A stretch of 64,000 nucleotides of DNA from Pythium myriotylum (taxonomy: Eukaryota > Oomycota > Peronosporomycetes > Pythiales > Pythiaceae). Every line of letters starts with the position of its first letter. Positions within the stretch are counted from its first letter, which is position 1. The translations under genes and the position numbers were made by a program. The stretch is taken from positions 992,001 to 1,056,000 of the forward strand of contig JALJCQ010000008.1 of assembly GCA_023091665.1 (NCBI GenBank). The letters are read 5' to 3'. Positions 19,154-30,905 of the stretch are shown piece by piece. Below the pieces are notes generated by a model. The model was not told where the DNA came from. It worked only from the letters and a program-made list of their open reading frames with translations, and did no database searches.

Positions 19154-19885
19154 AGAACCCGAGGTCGCTGTGTATGCGTTCGTAGCTGGTAGGCCGCTAC
19201 AACGTAACGAACTAATTCACTCGACGCTTGAGGAGCCATATGAGTTCGAACGTAGCAAGTGCCTCCAGCGCTTGACGTTGCTCCCAGGTGAGCGACGAGG
19301 CTATTGGCGTTTCTACAACCAGAGGTCGCATCGACAAACCATCGTAAGGGCGCAGATCGACGACCACAACGCCCGAGTCCTGTTGGACTCGGGTGCTGAG
19401 GTCTCGATCCTCGACTCCGACTTTGCGCGTAAGATCGGAGCCGAGGTCGACACTACTGTGTCATTGCGCTGCGAGGGGGTTGGCGGCTCTGGATATCCGA
19501 CAGAAGGACGCGCCCAGGTAAAGGTCGTTTTGGCCGACGAGCTCGCATACCACTGCGAGGTCTGCGTCGGCAAGCTCGGCAACGTCCAGGCGATTCTGGG
19601 TACCGACTTCATGACGCCTGCCGGTATTCGTCTCGACCTCGCCGACGGCGTCGCATTAATGCCAGACGAGATCCGAGTACAATTCGAAGGACGACGAGCC
19701 GTTTATAGCGATAAGGCGGAGCAGGTGAGAGTCCGGCAAGAGGTGACGATCCAGCCTGGCGAGTCCTTCTATCTGCGACTCAAGCCCAATGCGTCCAAGA
19801 GATTGTGGGTTCGTCGCGATGCGCGGTGGATAACGACGGCCGAACGCAATGACCGTGGCCAGGCGACACGGGTCAAGGTGACGAA
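19107..19885 (+). pseudogene. Gypsy-1 pol, protease part (split by Gypsy-2)
   Basis: Begins in the -1 frame at the slippery site. It contains a retropepsin-like aspartic protease: catalytic motif in VLLDSGAEVSILD (DSG at about 19385), flap/second region in AILGTDFM (about 19590). The following basic segment ends KVTN at 19885, where the Gypsy-2 LTR begins after TSD CGAA (19882-19885). The frame resumes at 49202 with the same phase because the inserted length is a multiple of three. No lesion other than the insertion is seen in this part. Confidence 0.88.
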
Positions 19886-21017
19886 TGAGACGAAGTGCCC
19901 GCGTCTCTCGCTGCCTGGTCCCAGGTTGTGGGAGCTGGCACAGAGCTGGAATCGTAGCTAGGAAATTAAATGACAAGAGTTAGTAGGTGGCAGTAGCCTG
20001 GTACACTGTACCAGCTACTCACCCACCTTTCCAGTCTGGCACAGTGTGCCAGGAACTGGGTTCATCCACTGGACCTTCCCAGTGGGTGATTTTCTGTCTG
20101 GTTTGAGCTGGCTTTCTCCGGATGTTGACCAGATTCATCCATTCCGGAAACTGGTTTTTACCGGTTTTCCCAGTTCGGATTGTGCCATTTCCAGTTAGAC
20201 CACACAGAATAGGGTTATTATCAGATCTGGTAGTTAAGTAGGTAGGGTTCAGGGAGCCAGTTCCTGGCTCCCCTTAGGGTTTTACCCTGTATTCAAAAGA
20301 CTTCGCTTTTTGCTCTCGACTCCCCAAGTCTCCTCCGTCGAACCGCGGGAGGACCCAGCGTCTACACCACAAGGTAAGCCTGCGTGTGTTGGATTTGCCC
20401 TAGTGGACTGTGTGCGCGTGTGTCTGGCTGCTGGTGCGTGGGTATTGGTGTGTTTGCGAGTGAGGAGAGGAGCCAACCCCCTTTCCAGCCCTTGAGGCAC
20501 CTGCAAAGGGTACTAGTTTGTACTAGAGACCTGGAGCACTCCATATTCTTGCGTATTCTTGTGTTGCAATAGCTGGGAACTGCTCGTAGTTCCCCAGTTA
20601 AAGTAATACACTCCATTTGGTTGAGAGAGCGTTTTCCCAGATCCCAGAGGGGATATCCAGTGTCCTGGCGGATCGAGGTGGTCCTCCGTCCCAGGCGAGA
20701 CCCAGCGGATCGAAGTTAGTCTTCCGTCCTGGGTCTAAGTGCGTCGTTTGTATTTGTGTATTAAAAGACTGGTCCTCATCGTTACCTAGAGCTGGTTGAG
20801 CCATCTTGGTTTGGTGGAATACTCCAAGTGGACGTATTTCCCCATACTTCAAAGCTCAAAAGAACCGGTCAAGGGATACATAACGTGAGGTACGAAGCCA
20901 GATCTTGGGTTTTCACAACGGGCCCAAGTTCGCCTGCGTGTATTCCCCATATACACGCTAGGTCTATACCCTTTCCCAGCTCCAGGAGCTAGCGAAAAGG
21001 CAGCGCACTTCATCACA
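19886..21017 (+). repeat. Gypsy-2 LTR a
   Basis: 1,132 bp, TGAGACGAAG...CTTCATCACA, only TG/CA shared at the ends. By eye it differs from LTR b at one site (A at about 20654 against T). It holds many CCAG/CTGG-type short palindromes and an Inr-like CCATTTCC at 20185-20192 (weak). Gag starts ten bases after it. Confidence 0.93.
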
Positions 21018-21027
21018 ACTGGTCCGT

Positions 21028-24000
21028 ATGCCAGGAGCTAGTACTGGTCGTGCGAGTATGTCCGCTATTGGTGAGTCTGACACTAACCAGGCCGAGATGG
21101 TCAAACCATTCTCGTTTGTGGTAGATGAAGACCAGTCGACCGGTGTCCAGGAAGCTAGTCAGCGTTCCGGCACCACCAACCAGCCTGCGACCCGCTCTGG
21201 CGGTCGTGGAGCTGGTTCACGCCAGCAAGTCGTTGGCAAGATGGGGCAGTCCTCCGCTGCCCGTCGTCGTGTGCTTATGCCTGACGACGACGAAGAAAAG
21301 GAGCCTTCTGGCTCGGCAATCCCACGCCGAGCTAGCCCGCGCAAAGGAAGCACTGAGTATGGCTCACCTCGTGCTAGTATCAGCAGTCTCGATCTGGGTG
21401 ACGTCGCTTTGCGAGCTGGTAAGACCAAGTCCAGCCTCCAAGACCAAGCCGAGGCAGCTTCGAGCCAGTCGAAGGCTAGGAAGAAGGCTGGGAAGCCAGG
21501 AAAAGGTCGTGGTGGCAAGCCAGTGGCTGGGAAGTCGCCAAGTACCAGTTCGACCGACGAAGGCGTGAAGTCGCGACCTGGAACCGAGATGACGGCTCGC
21601 GACAACCGTGCGAGGGACCTAATTCATCCAGGCGGTGAGCTGGGAGACGTTTCAGCCGCCAGAAGTGGTCGCTCCAAGATTCACGACGCTTTCGTGATCC
21701 AGGAGTGCGTTGACATCTGGAGTCACGCACCGGAAGACCGTATCCTGCCTCGAGAAGCTGGATCGCCCAACCTCGGGCCCAGACAAGTCATCGAGCGAAG
21801 CTCAGATGTGCTGGACAAGTTTCACGAGCCAGGCTCGTGGTTGAAGCTTTTCGACATTATCAGCACGACGAATCCGCTGTCGCCACGAAACGTCCTGCAC
21901 GTTGTCCGGCTAGAAGGTCTATCTGGCATCGAGATGTTGGCATTGATCCAGTCTGCTCTGTTCGAAGCTGGGTATTCGTTCATGAATCTGGTCCCAGCTG
22001 CACTTCGTCATGATCCAGAGCTAGCAGGCCTCCATCTGCACGAAGTCGAGGTGAAGGTTCGGTCCGCCAGATATCTACTCTCGCTGGAAGTCCAGGAGTG
22101 GATCAGGTTTCGAAGCATTCGACCCGAGCAACGGTCTCCAACGGTATCGTCCAGATCCCCAGTCGACGTCCACGCCATGCGCAAGCCAGAATCGATTCTG
22201 AGCTCGAGTGACGGTATTCCAGGCCGGCAATCCAGTCTTCGAACTAGTCAGTTCTCGTTCCTGGCACCGCAAGCTGGTACGCGCGCACCGACAGACCTGG
22301 TTCAGTCTTCATCGAGCCAGTCAGCCGGTCAGAGCCTTGCGTTTGGTCCAGCTCGACCAGAAGTCCACCCACAACGGTTTGTTGATCCTAACAACTACCG
22401 TTTCCAGCAACCTGCCGTCGCTCCAGTGGTTTCGGCGCCACTTGCGTTTGGTTCGCATCTGCAGCAGTCAGCTCATGCGCCTCCAGCACCAGCGCTCGTG
22501 AATACGCCTTACCCGGCTCCTGGTGTCACTTTCCATGCAGCTCCTGCTCTGACCCAGCCAGCGGATGCGTCGTTCTATCTGGGATCAGGAGTTGGCGATC
22601 GCGCTGGAGGTTTTGCTTCGGGTAGGCCAACACCACGTCGAGTGGATGCCCAGGCAGCCTCCGCGCCGTTGTCAGCTCCGGTTCCAGTCCACGCAGAAGC
22701 TTTTCCAGCTGGACGTTACACTAGTGATGGTGCTGGAGAGTCCAGAGCTCGTAGAGTGCCCGACTATGGCGCTAATGAGCTGGGAAGTGCCTTACCAGCC
22801 TCTGTGATGCCACCGAGCCAGCTAGGCCAGTCAGTGCCACGACCGTTTGTGTCAAATCGGTATCTAGACAAGTTCACCGGTCTAGAGTCACTAGCTGACC
22901 GCAAACTCTGATATAAAGAGTATGTGTACCTAGCGGACAGTGGTTACTGGACTGACGCCGAGCGGTGCCGGAATATCGAGCTATACCTTCGTGGTCCAGC
23001 TGAGGCCTGGCTCCAGCAACTTGGTTCAGCTCGCCGGAGCTGGAACTCGCTGAGTTCAGCGTTCCAGAGCGAGTTCTGCGTCGCTAGAGGGTCCCCGTTC
23101 GAAAAGTACTTTGGGTTGACCCAGCGGAAGGACGAAACTCCGCTCCAGCATCTATGGCGCTTGAACGCAGCGGCAGTCAAGGCTCGCATCCCGCTCACCA
23201 GCTCGACTGACCTCAAGAACCATCTGGATCGCTTCATCAAGAGCCTGGCTAGCGAAAGCGCCAGGAATGCGTTCAGAGGGCGTTCTTATGAGTCGCTGGC
23301 CCAGCTCGAGGACGCAGCCAGAGATCTGGATCGAGAAGTGGACCGGGATGACTATCGTCGCTCCAGCCGGCACCAGGATCGCGATCGCGAACGTGAACGC
23401 TCGATTCCCAGGTCGGCGACCGTCTATTATGCTTATGACGGCGATGATGACGGTGAAGAAGCTGGGTGGGGACTGGGCGATGAGCGTCGATTGCATTTCG
23501 ACGACGATGAGCCAGGCGATTGCTACGCTGAGTCGGTTTACCAGTTGTCAGGCCGCGTTCAGAACCAGCATCCAAGTCGCTGGAGGCCAGGTAGCCAGGA
23601 TCAGAGTCATTCTGGTCGATACGGTCCAAGCTCTAGCCAGTCAAGTCGTCACGCTATGGCTCAAAGTCCAGCCTCGCACCAGTCGGGTCAAGCTCCTTTC
23701 GCTCGCTCGGCCCAGCTTCCCAGCTCCGGCACAAGTGTTCCTGGCTCAGCCGGTCGCTCTCGACCTGGCTTAAGCGTTCAGAGTCCTCACGGACCGAACT
23801 GCTTCAATTGCGACGAGCCAGGATACTGGGCGAGTGAGTGCCCGCAGAAAGGTTTCTGTTCTCTCTGCGAGGCACCAGGTCATCGTCCTGAGTCGTGCCC
23901 AAAGAAGTGCTCGTTCTGTGACGAGGTGCACTCTCCAGGCGACTGCGAGCTGAAGAAGGCTCTCAAGTCCTTGGTTAAGGGTGAGGCGAAAGCCAGTGCT

Positions 24001-24033
24001 GCTCCAGCCGGCCCAGCCCAGCCTTTAAACTAG
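21028..24033 (+). pseudogene. Gypsy-2 Gag, copy a, interrupted by in-frame TGA
   Basis: ATG at 21028 (MPGASTG), ten bases after the LTR and matching the MPGA start of Gypsy-1. The first 627 codons are Ser/Pro/Gln rich with basic patches (KARKKAGKPGKGRGGK). A TGA at 22909-22911 stops the frame. The same frame continues with the capsid (ADSGYWTDAERCRNIELYLRGPAEAWLQQL) to three zinc knuckles at about 23800-23945: CFNCDEPGYWASEC, CSLCEAPGHRPESC, CSFCDEVHSPGDC. In copy a the first knuckle has Y where copy b has the metal-binding H. It ends PLN at a TAG after TTTAAAC. Read without the stop it would be about 1,000 residues. The TGA context (CTC TGA TAT) is not a known strong readthrough signal, so I take it as a lesion. 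Confidence 0.85.
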
Positions 24034-24076
24034 GCAGCTCGCCGGGGACCCGAGGGGATCCGGTACGCGTCGAGCT
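24024..24076 (+). promoter_or_regulatory. Candidate -1 frameshift site, Gypsy-2 copy a
   Basis: TTTAAAC at 24024-24030 in the right phase (T TTA AAC, then TAG). The -1 frame is open from here through the pol ATG at 24111. Five bases downstream AGCTCG (24036-24041) can pair with CGAGCT (24071-24076), stacked on CCGG/CCGG (24042-24045/24060-24063). UUUAAAC is a classic slippery heptamer. Confidence 0.75.
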
Positions 24077-26893
24077 TCAAGTCCCTCAAGCGACACAAGA
24101 AGCCCAAGTCATGCATGTGTTTGCATATGTTGGTAGTGAAGACATTAATACCAACAACAAGTTGCCAGTTGGCCAAGGTGAAAACGAAGCGCGTTCGTTC
24201 CTTGTTTGTGCTGGCGACCCAAGTCCTGGTCTGGAAAGACACTTCCAACTCCAGCCAGGCGAACGTCGTGGATGGTGGTCCATGTACCCTGAGCCAGTTG
24301 GCCAGGCCAGGATTGCCATCGTCAACGGTGCTATGTGCGACCGTAGGGTCCGCATCTTGCTGGATTCCGGCTCATCGACCAGCATGGTCAGTCTGGACCT
24401 AGCTAGGAAGCTGGGACTTCAGCTCAAGTTCGGTGACCGGCTCAAGGTCAGCGGCATCGGCGGCGTCGTGACCTACGCCACAGCCAGAACCAGGGTTAAG
24501 GTGACGCTCGGCATGAGCGTCGCCTACTTTCTGGACCTCTGGGCTGGGAATATTGGCGAGGGCATCGACTGCTTGCTGGGACTCGACTTCATGGTCCGGG
24601 CAGGAGTCCGGCTCTGTGCCTACGAAGGGTCGGTCCGGCTGCCAGACGAAGAGTGCATCCCGCTGGCCGCAGCTGGTCAAAGACCGAAGCTGCCAGAACG
24701 AGCGTCAGTCAGCACCCTGGAAGACATTTACTTGTCGCCGGGTCGCAGCACGCTGGTGCCAGCTCGTCATCGAGCTGGAAAGCTTCAGGTCTGGGCGTGT
24801 CGTCAAGACAACTGGGTGACAACCGTCGTCGTCGGGCCAGACGGCCAGCTTCAGGCCGTCCGAGTGACGAATGTGTCACCTCAGCCGATCATGATCCCAG
24901 CTCGGACGCCAGTCGCTCACCTGGTCGAGGAAGGCCACCTGCCGCTAGGCCAGAGGTGTGCCAGGCTCAACTCGACTAGGTATCTTGAGTGGCAGGTGCT
25001 GGTCTACGAGGGTTCTCACTCTAGCCAGTTCATCCGGGCGCAGGACGAGCTCATCGACGCCTACAACGCCAGTCTGCCTCCAGCTGTGGTTAAACCAGCC
25101 TACGACGCACCTAAGAAGATTCTGCCAAGGGGCGAGGTGCTCGTGGAGCTGGAAGATGTGCCAGATCTTCGTGTAGGTGCGTCTTCCCAGTTGGACCAAG
25201 CTGCTGTGGCATCGTCTGAGCCAGGAGGGCGATCTGCTCAAGGTGTCAGCGCCGAGCCACCACGCAGCGAGCCTGAGCCAGTCCAAGCGCGCGATCCAGG
25301 TTGTGCTCAACATGTCGAGCCAGGAGAAGTCGCTTCGGAGCTGGAAACAGCCATGCCACCACCACCACGACAAGATTCCGTGCTAGCAACACCAGCTGCA
25401 CGACTGCCCGAGCCAGGCACCAACCTACCCAGAGTGGCCGCTCCAAGCGTGTCTGTTGTACCGGCGAGCTCGTCATTGACGAGTGAGCTTACCGCCGAGG
25501 CGGGGTCTGCAGGCGCCGGAGTGGTTATGATGGCTCTTGACCAGGTGCCAGACTCAGGCGAACTCCACTTGTTGCAAGTCGAGCCAGAGCGGCAACACTC
25601 ACTGCCGGCTCAGCGACCCAGGACTAGTCAGGGGGCGACCTCTACAGCAAGTGTTCCAAGTCCTCAAGCTCCTGCCCAGCCGCAGCTCACCATCGGTATG
25701 AAGCTGGTTCAGCGCCGAGTGAGCCGGGAAAGCACGCCGATCCAGCGTCTCGCGTGCACGTTCAAGCTGGTTTCGTCTCGAGATAACCAGGGTGACGACG
25801 ATGCGGTCTCGTTTTACCACGAAGGCACCGACTTTGTGCTGCTCGACGAGCTCCGGGACCAGCTCGCAATGCTCCCGGACCAGATCGACCTGGAAGCTCC
25901 AGTCGACATGGCCAGCGCCGATGTTGGCGAAGAAGGCGTGACCAGCCCAGTCCAGGACCAGCTCATACGCGACGTGATCAACAAGCATGCGTCAGCGTTC
26001 CTGGGATCTGGCAACGCGCTTCCGCCTCCAGCTAGGGGCGTCGTCTGCGACATCGAAGTCGAGCCAGGAACCAGGCCAGTCGCCGAGAAACCCAGGCGAA
26101 TCAAGTCGCACCTGCTTCCCCAGGTCTACGAGCTGCTCAAGAAGCTCCTCGATGCTGGAATCATCGAGTATTCCGACTCGGAGTGGGCCAGCCCAATCGT
26201 CATCGTCATGAAAAAGAACGGCGTCGACATTCGGCTTTGCATCGACTACCGGCGCGTAAACCAGCTGATCAAGCTCATGAACTACCCGCTGCCACTGATC
26301 GACGACCTTCTCGGTAACTTTGAGAAGGTCATGTGGTTTCTGAGTCTCGACATGGCCAGCGGCTTCTGGGCCGTGCTTATGACCCAGCGGGCCAAGCACA
26401 TCAGCGCTTTCGTGTGCCCACTTGGCCACTTCCAGTGGATCCGGATGCCGTTCGGTCTGAAAAACGCTCCGTTGATCTACCAGAAGGTCATTGACAACGC
26501 CCTCTGGGGTTACGTCAGGCTCCCTCCGCACCTAGAAGCCGAGGTCGAGCCAGAAGTGATGCACGCTCTAGGTCTAGAGCCCGTCACGGAGCTGGAAGTT
26601 GCCAAGTCCGAGCTGGAAAATGGTGACAAGACTGTCTTTGACCTCAGTATCCCAGCTCCAGCTGCGCTTGGTCCGGTCCTGAAGCGGAGTTCCTACATTG
26701 ATGACATCGCCTATGGCACGGCGACGCTGGAAGAGTTGCTGGAAGTGCTGGACAAGCTACTGTTCCGGCTCCGGTACTGGCGGATTTCCGTAAGTCTGCC
26801 TAAGAGTGCGTTTGGGAAGCATTCGATCCAGTACCTGTCCCACCAGGTGAGCCAGGAAGGCATCGTCGCAACGCCCAAGATTGCCAAGGAGCC
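24024..26893 (+). pseudogene. Gypsy-2 pol, protease and RT, copy a
   Basis: The -1 frame continues from gag. Protease: RILLDSGSSTSMVSLD (DSG at about 24362) and CLLGLDFM (about 24575). A long Pro/Glu-rich linker (about 25030-25960) follows. RT runs from about 26100: WASPIVIVMKKNGVDIRLCIDYRRVN, SLDMASGFWAV, RMPFGLKNAPLIYQ and catalytic YIDD (about 26694-26705). After KIAKEP at about 26890, roughly 12-13 codons seen in Gypsy-1 (up to FPTTLK) are missing in a deletion that is not a multiple of three. The frame then ends at 26912. The first ATG in this frame is 24111. RT active site is intact but the polyprotein is cut. Confidence 0.88.
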
Positions 26894-29800
26894 GGTATCC
26901 AGTCGTTCCTAGAAAGCTTGAACTATTACAATAAGTTCATCGAAGACTACTCGGTCATCGCCAGCGTGCTCTACGAGCTCACCGACGAGCGAATCCGAGC
27001 TGGTGACCAGCTCGAGCCAGCTAAGCGCGCGTTCGAACTGTTGAAGTTGAAGATCCAGGCTCCTTCGTTGCTCCGGCACCCAGATCGAGCCAGGCCGTAT
27101 GTGATTATCCCTCACGCGAACCAGTGGGCGATCGGAGCAGTGCTGGGCCAGGAACATGACGGAATCATCCACCCAGTTCGGTTCACGGGCCGTACCCTGC
27201 ATGACGCCGAGCTCCGGTATCATCTGGCCGAGAAGGAAATCCTAGCTCTGCTGCGAGTGCTAAGTGTGTTCTACACCCTGGTTGCTGGTCAGGATCTAGT
27301 CGTCTATACCAGGTTCTCAACTTTGAAGTGGGTTCTGACGTCCAAATCCGTGCAATGAAGGACCCTCCAGTGGGCTGCGTTGCTATCACCTTGGACCATG
27401 GAGGTCAGGCGAGTTGAGCGTGATGAAGACGGTCTGGCATCGCTAGTCGCGGCTAGCATTACACCCCGGGAGAAGTTGGACCAGGTGGCCGCCGAGCTGG
27501 TACCCAGGAAGGCGATGCTAGTAAAGCCACCGCTGGCCAGTCTTGAAATGCTGGATAGCGAGTACTCTGGGCTGGTTCTCAGTTTTGACGGTGCGGCTAA
27601 GCTCAAGTCCAACGCTGGAAGTCCCAGTTTTGTGTTGTGGCAGTTGCCAGGCTGGATCCCAGTGTTTGCTAGGTCGATATACCTGGAAAATGTGACTGTG
27701 AACCAGGCCGAGTACCACGGCCTGCTACGAGGACTGGAATACGTGCTGGAATTGAAGACAGAGCTAGTCAAGCGGCTTGTTGTCGTTGGAGATTCACGAA
27801 TTGTGATCCAGCAATGCCAGGGAGCTATTGGCTGCAACCAGCCCCATCTAGCACTACTCCTAGCAGAATTCGATCGACTCCGAGCTGGGTTCGATGCGAT
27901 CGACCTGGTTCACGTGAAGCGAGAGTTCAACGGTGCTGCAGACTACCTAGCTGGGCTAGCACTCCGGACGCAAAAGACCCAGGACATTCAGGACGAGGTG
28001 ACGTTCGGTGAGCTAGTCCAGCTCAACAAGCTGCCAGACCAACTAACGCGAAGGCAAGGTGCTCAAGATGCTCAAGATCGCGGTGAGACGGCTCAAGATC
28101 CAGGACCAAGTGTTGAAGATGCTGGAGAACCAGGTACAGCGACTGAGGGCGCCACCCAGCGCTCAGAACGTCACCGAAGTGAGCGCGACGCTAGTTCCGG
28201 CGTCCCCGAGTCAGGTATCCACGGCGATGGTGACACGATCAGTCACACTGGACCGCGCACGAGCCAGGAAGAAGGAAAGTCATGCTCGCCCGGCTCTGCG
28301 GCCGTTTTCGCTGCTCGGACGCGCAGCGCAAGCCGCGCCGCAGCTCAAGCGCCGTCCGCGACTGCCGTTCCGGTGCCACCGTGTCGCAGGAGCTCGAGGA
28401 TCGCCGCGCAAGCTCCCACATCGGTTGAGCTCAGTCAATCGTCGGCTGCAAGTCTTCAGCGGCGCGTGACTGTCGAAGATTCGGTGCCGAGCCAAATCCC
28501 AGTGGGTGTGAATCTTCGCGACGCAGCTGCTCTTCCCGAACCAGATTTTGTCGCACCGCCTGTCCCATCTGGACCCGTCTTTACACCGGACGCCACCCAT
28601 CGTCCAGTCTCTGAACGTGAATCCAGCGTGGATCCAGCTCCACACCCATCGTCAGTCGCCATAGACGTTGGAACGGCCAGCCAGTCGAGGTCGCAACCTC
28701 CTGGTTATGTACAAGTCGACGAAGAGCCCCCGTTCTATGTGCGACAAGGCGCTGAGGATCTTGAAGGCGTGTCAAGTCCACGCGGTCGTTTTCCAACTCG
28801 AAGCGAACGTGACCCAACTGGAAGCGGTGTCGGAGAGACTGGAAATGCAGTCGAAGAGCGATGGCGGCGGATCCGTGCCCACCAGGACGCTGACGAGTAC
28901 ACCAGGAAGATGAAGCTGTTCCTAGCTGGAGATACTCGATTCCTAGATCGTGACGACGTTTTCCAGCTCGCTAAAGTCGCTGACCAGTTCGTACTTGACG
29001 AACATGACGTGCTCCGGTATGTGAGTCTCCGACCTAGGGCCAGAGAGAGGCCAGCCCAGCTAGTCGTCCCAGCTGGCATGAGGAAAGACGTGCTGCATCA
29101 CTGCCACGTCGAGTACCAAGGCGGCCATCAGGGTATTACACGCACGTATGAGCGAGTCCGTTCAGAGTATTACTGGACTGGGATGTACCAGGACGTCGTT
29201 CGATTTTGCTCCAGCTGCGTCGACTGCAGTACTGGCAAAGGTCTCCCAGCTAACCCTGGTCCGTCTCCTGGTAATATCCAGCCAGAATATCCGTTCCATG
29301 TTGTCTCGATGGACTTCGTGCTCCCACTGCCTCCGTCTGAGCAGGGAAGCACGGCGTTGCTACTGTTCCAGTGCATGTTCACTGGCTTCGTGATGTGTAA
29401 GGCGATGTCAGACACCAGCGCCCCAGCAGTCGCCAAGGCATACGACGAAGTGGTGTTCCAGCGTTTTGGAGCCAGCTCTATCATCCGCCATGACCAGGAC
29501 CCAGTCTTCATGAGCGAAGTGTTTGGTCAGTTCCGAGCTATGCTAGGTAGCCAGCAACGTGCGACGCTGGCTTACCGGCCCCAAGCCAACGGCCAGCAGG
29601 AGCGCTCAGTCCAGACTATTTCCAGAAGCATCAAGGCTTACGTAGCCAGGCCGGGCCAGGACGACTGGGAAGACGTCGTCTATCGACTCATGTTCGCTAT
29701 CAACACCTCCGTCGATGCCACTAGGAAGGATACTCCTTTCTTCCTAGCTCACGGTTGGGATGCCAAGTCGACGATAGCCGCCATGATCGCCCAGGCACCC

Positions 29801-30508
29801 AGGAAGCGGCGTGGAGACAAGATGGCTGCATATTTCTGGCGAATCAAGGTCCAGCGCGAGTACCAGTACGCACTAGCTTGGGCAAGGGATCTCCAGGCCG
29901 AGGCCAAGCAGTCCAGAGCCGAGCGTCAGACTGCTAGCTGGAACAGGCTTCCTGACTCTGTTAAGACCGGTTTTGAAGTTGGAGACGCGGTCTGGTTATA
30001 TCTTGCTCGAGTGAAGCCAGGTCTAGCTAAGAAACTTGCCCACCACTGGCACGGACCGTTCCGAATCATCGAAAAGGCCAATGATCACCGTGTCCGGCTC
30101 AAGACTGAAGGGACTGCGTATCGTGTGAACCCCTGGGTTCACGTGAGTCGTCTGAAGCCACGTGTGCTATTCGAGGATCGTCCAGCTGATGTTCTCGACC
30201 CAGTGCCAGAAGACTTGGGCTGGGACGCTGCTCTGCTACCAGAAGATAGCTGGGAGCCAGACGAAGCCAGTGGCGAGTATGAAATGGAGTCAATCCTGGA
30301 TGTTAGATGGGAGTCCCAGCGAACCAGAGCCGGCAACAAACTGAAACGCCAGTATTTGGTCAAGTTTGTCGGGTACGACGAGCCAGAGTGGATTCCAGTC
30401 GAGAAGATCAAGGCTGGCAAGTTGCTGTACGAGTTCGACAACAGCCGCCGCGCCGAGAGTCGCTTCGCTGCTATGCAGTCGGGCGACGGCGAGCCTGAGG
30501 ACCGCTAG
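26894..30508 (+). pseudogene. Gypsy-2 pol: RNase H remnant, second RNase H, integrase, chromodomain, copy a
   Basis: Resumes at GIQSFLESLNYY. The first RNase H lacks the usual TDAS (HANQWAIGAV at about 27115) and the later Asp (YTRFSTLKW), so its active site is gone. A TGA at 27356-27358 aligns to a Gly codon of Gypsy-1. A second RNase H follows at about 27570-27970 with candidate catalytic residues in LSFDGAAK, NQAEYHG and VGDSRIVIQQ. A variable Ser/Pro linker comes next. Integrase: HHCHVEYQGGHQ...CSSCVDC zinc domain (about 29095-29235) and core with D (SMDFVLP), D (RHDQDP) and E (GQQERSV) up to about 29620. Chromodomain at about 30270-30420 (EYEMESILDVR, YLVKFVGYDEPEWIP). Stop at 30506-30508. 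Dead because of the TGA and upstream deletion; individual domains look complete. Confidence 0.88.
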
Positions 30509-30905
30509 GGCAACCTAGCGTGGATTGGGAGCTAGCATCCCCAGCGCCCAGCGTTGAAAGCTAGCGTCTTGGGTGCCAGTGCCCTTGCGCTCCGCGCAGA
30601 ATACTGGCGACCTGGGAATGAAGCTTGCTGCACTCCCAACCTGCATATGCATATGTGACGGTGACTAGCACCAGCGAGCCAGTCTTCACGACTGGGTGCA
30701 AGTCGGCTGGGTCAGAGGGCGCGTCTTTCCCAGCTAGCTCCAGTTGGAATCGTGAATTTCCAGTTCGAAGTCCAACTCGGCGAGCTAGTCTGGATGTGAA
30801 ATCCATCGACCCTCTGGTCCCAACCACGTCCATGAAAAACAGCATGTATTGATCGAATTAGCGAATGCTACCTACGGATATGCAAGACCTGAAGACAATC
30901 CCAGT
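30509..30905. other. Spacer between convergent pol and antisense gene, Gypsy-2 copy a
   Basis: 397 bp where the plus-strand pol stop and the minus-strand antisense stop face each other. It contains a 12-bp perfect palindrome CATATGCATATG (30644-30655). No coding feature seen. It should hold the 3' ends of one or both transcripts, but I cannot point to a polyadenylation signal. Confidence 0.6.

Noticed and set aside
27356..27358. TGA read as tryptophan (alternative code), because both gag and RNase H of Gypsy-2 have in-frame TGA
   Set aside because: The RNase H TGA aligns to Gly, not Trp, in Gypsy-1, and TGA serves as a normal stop elsewhere (antisense gene end at 30906).
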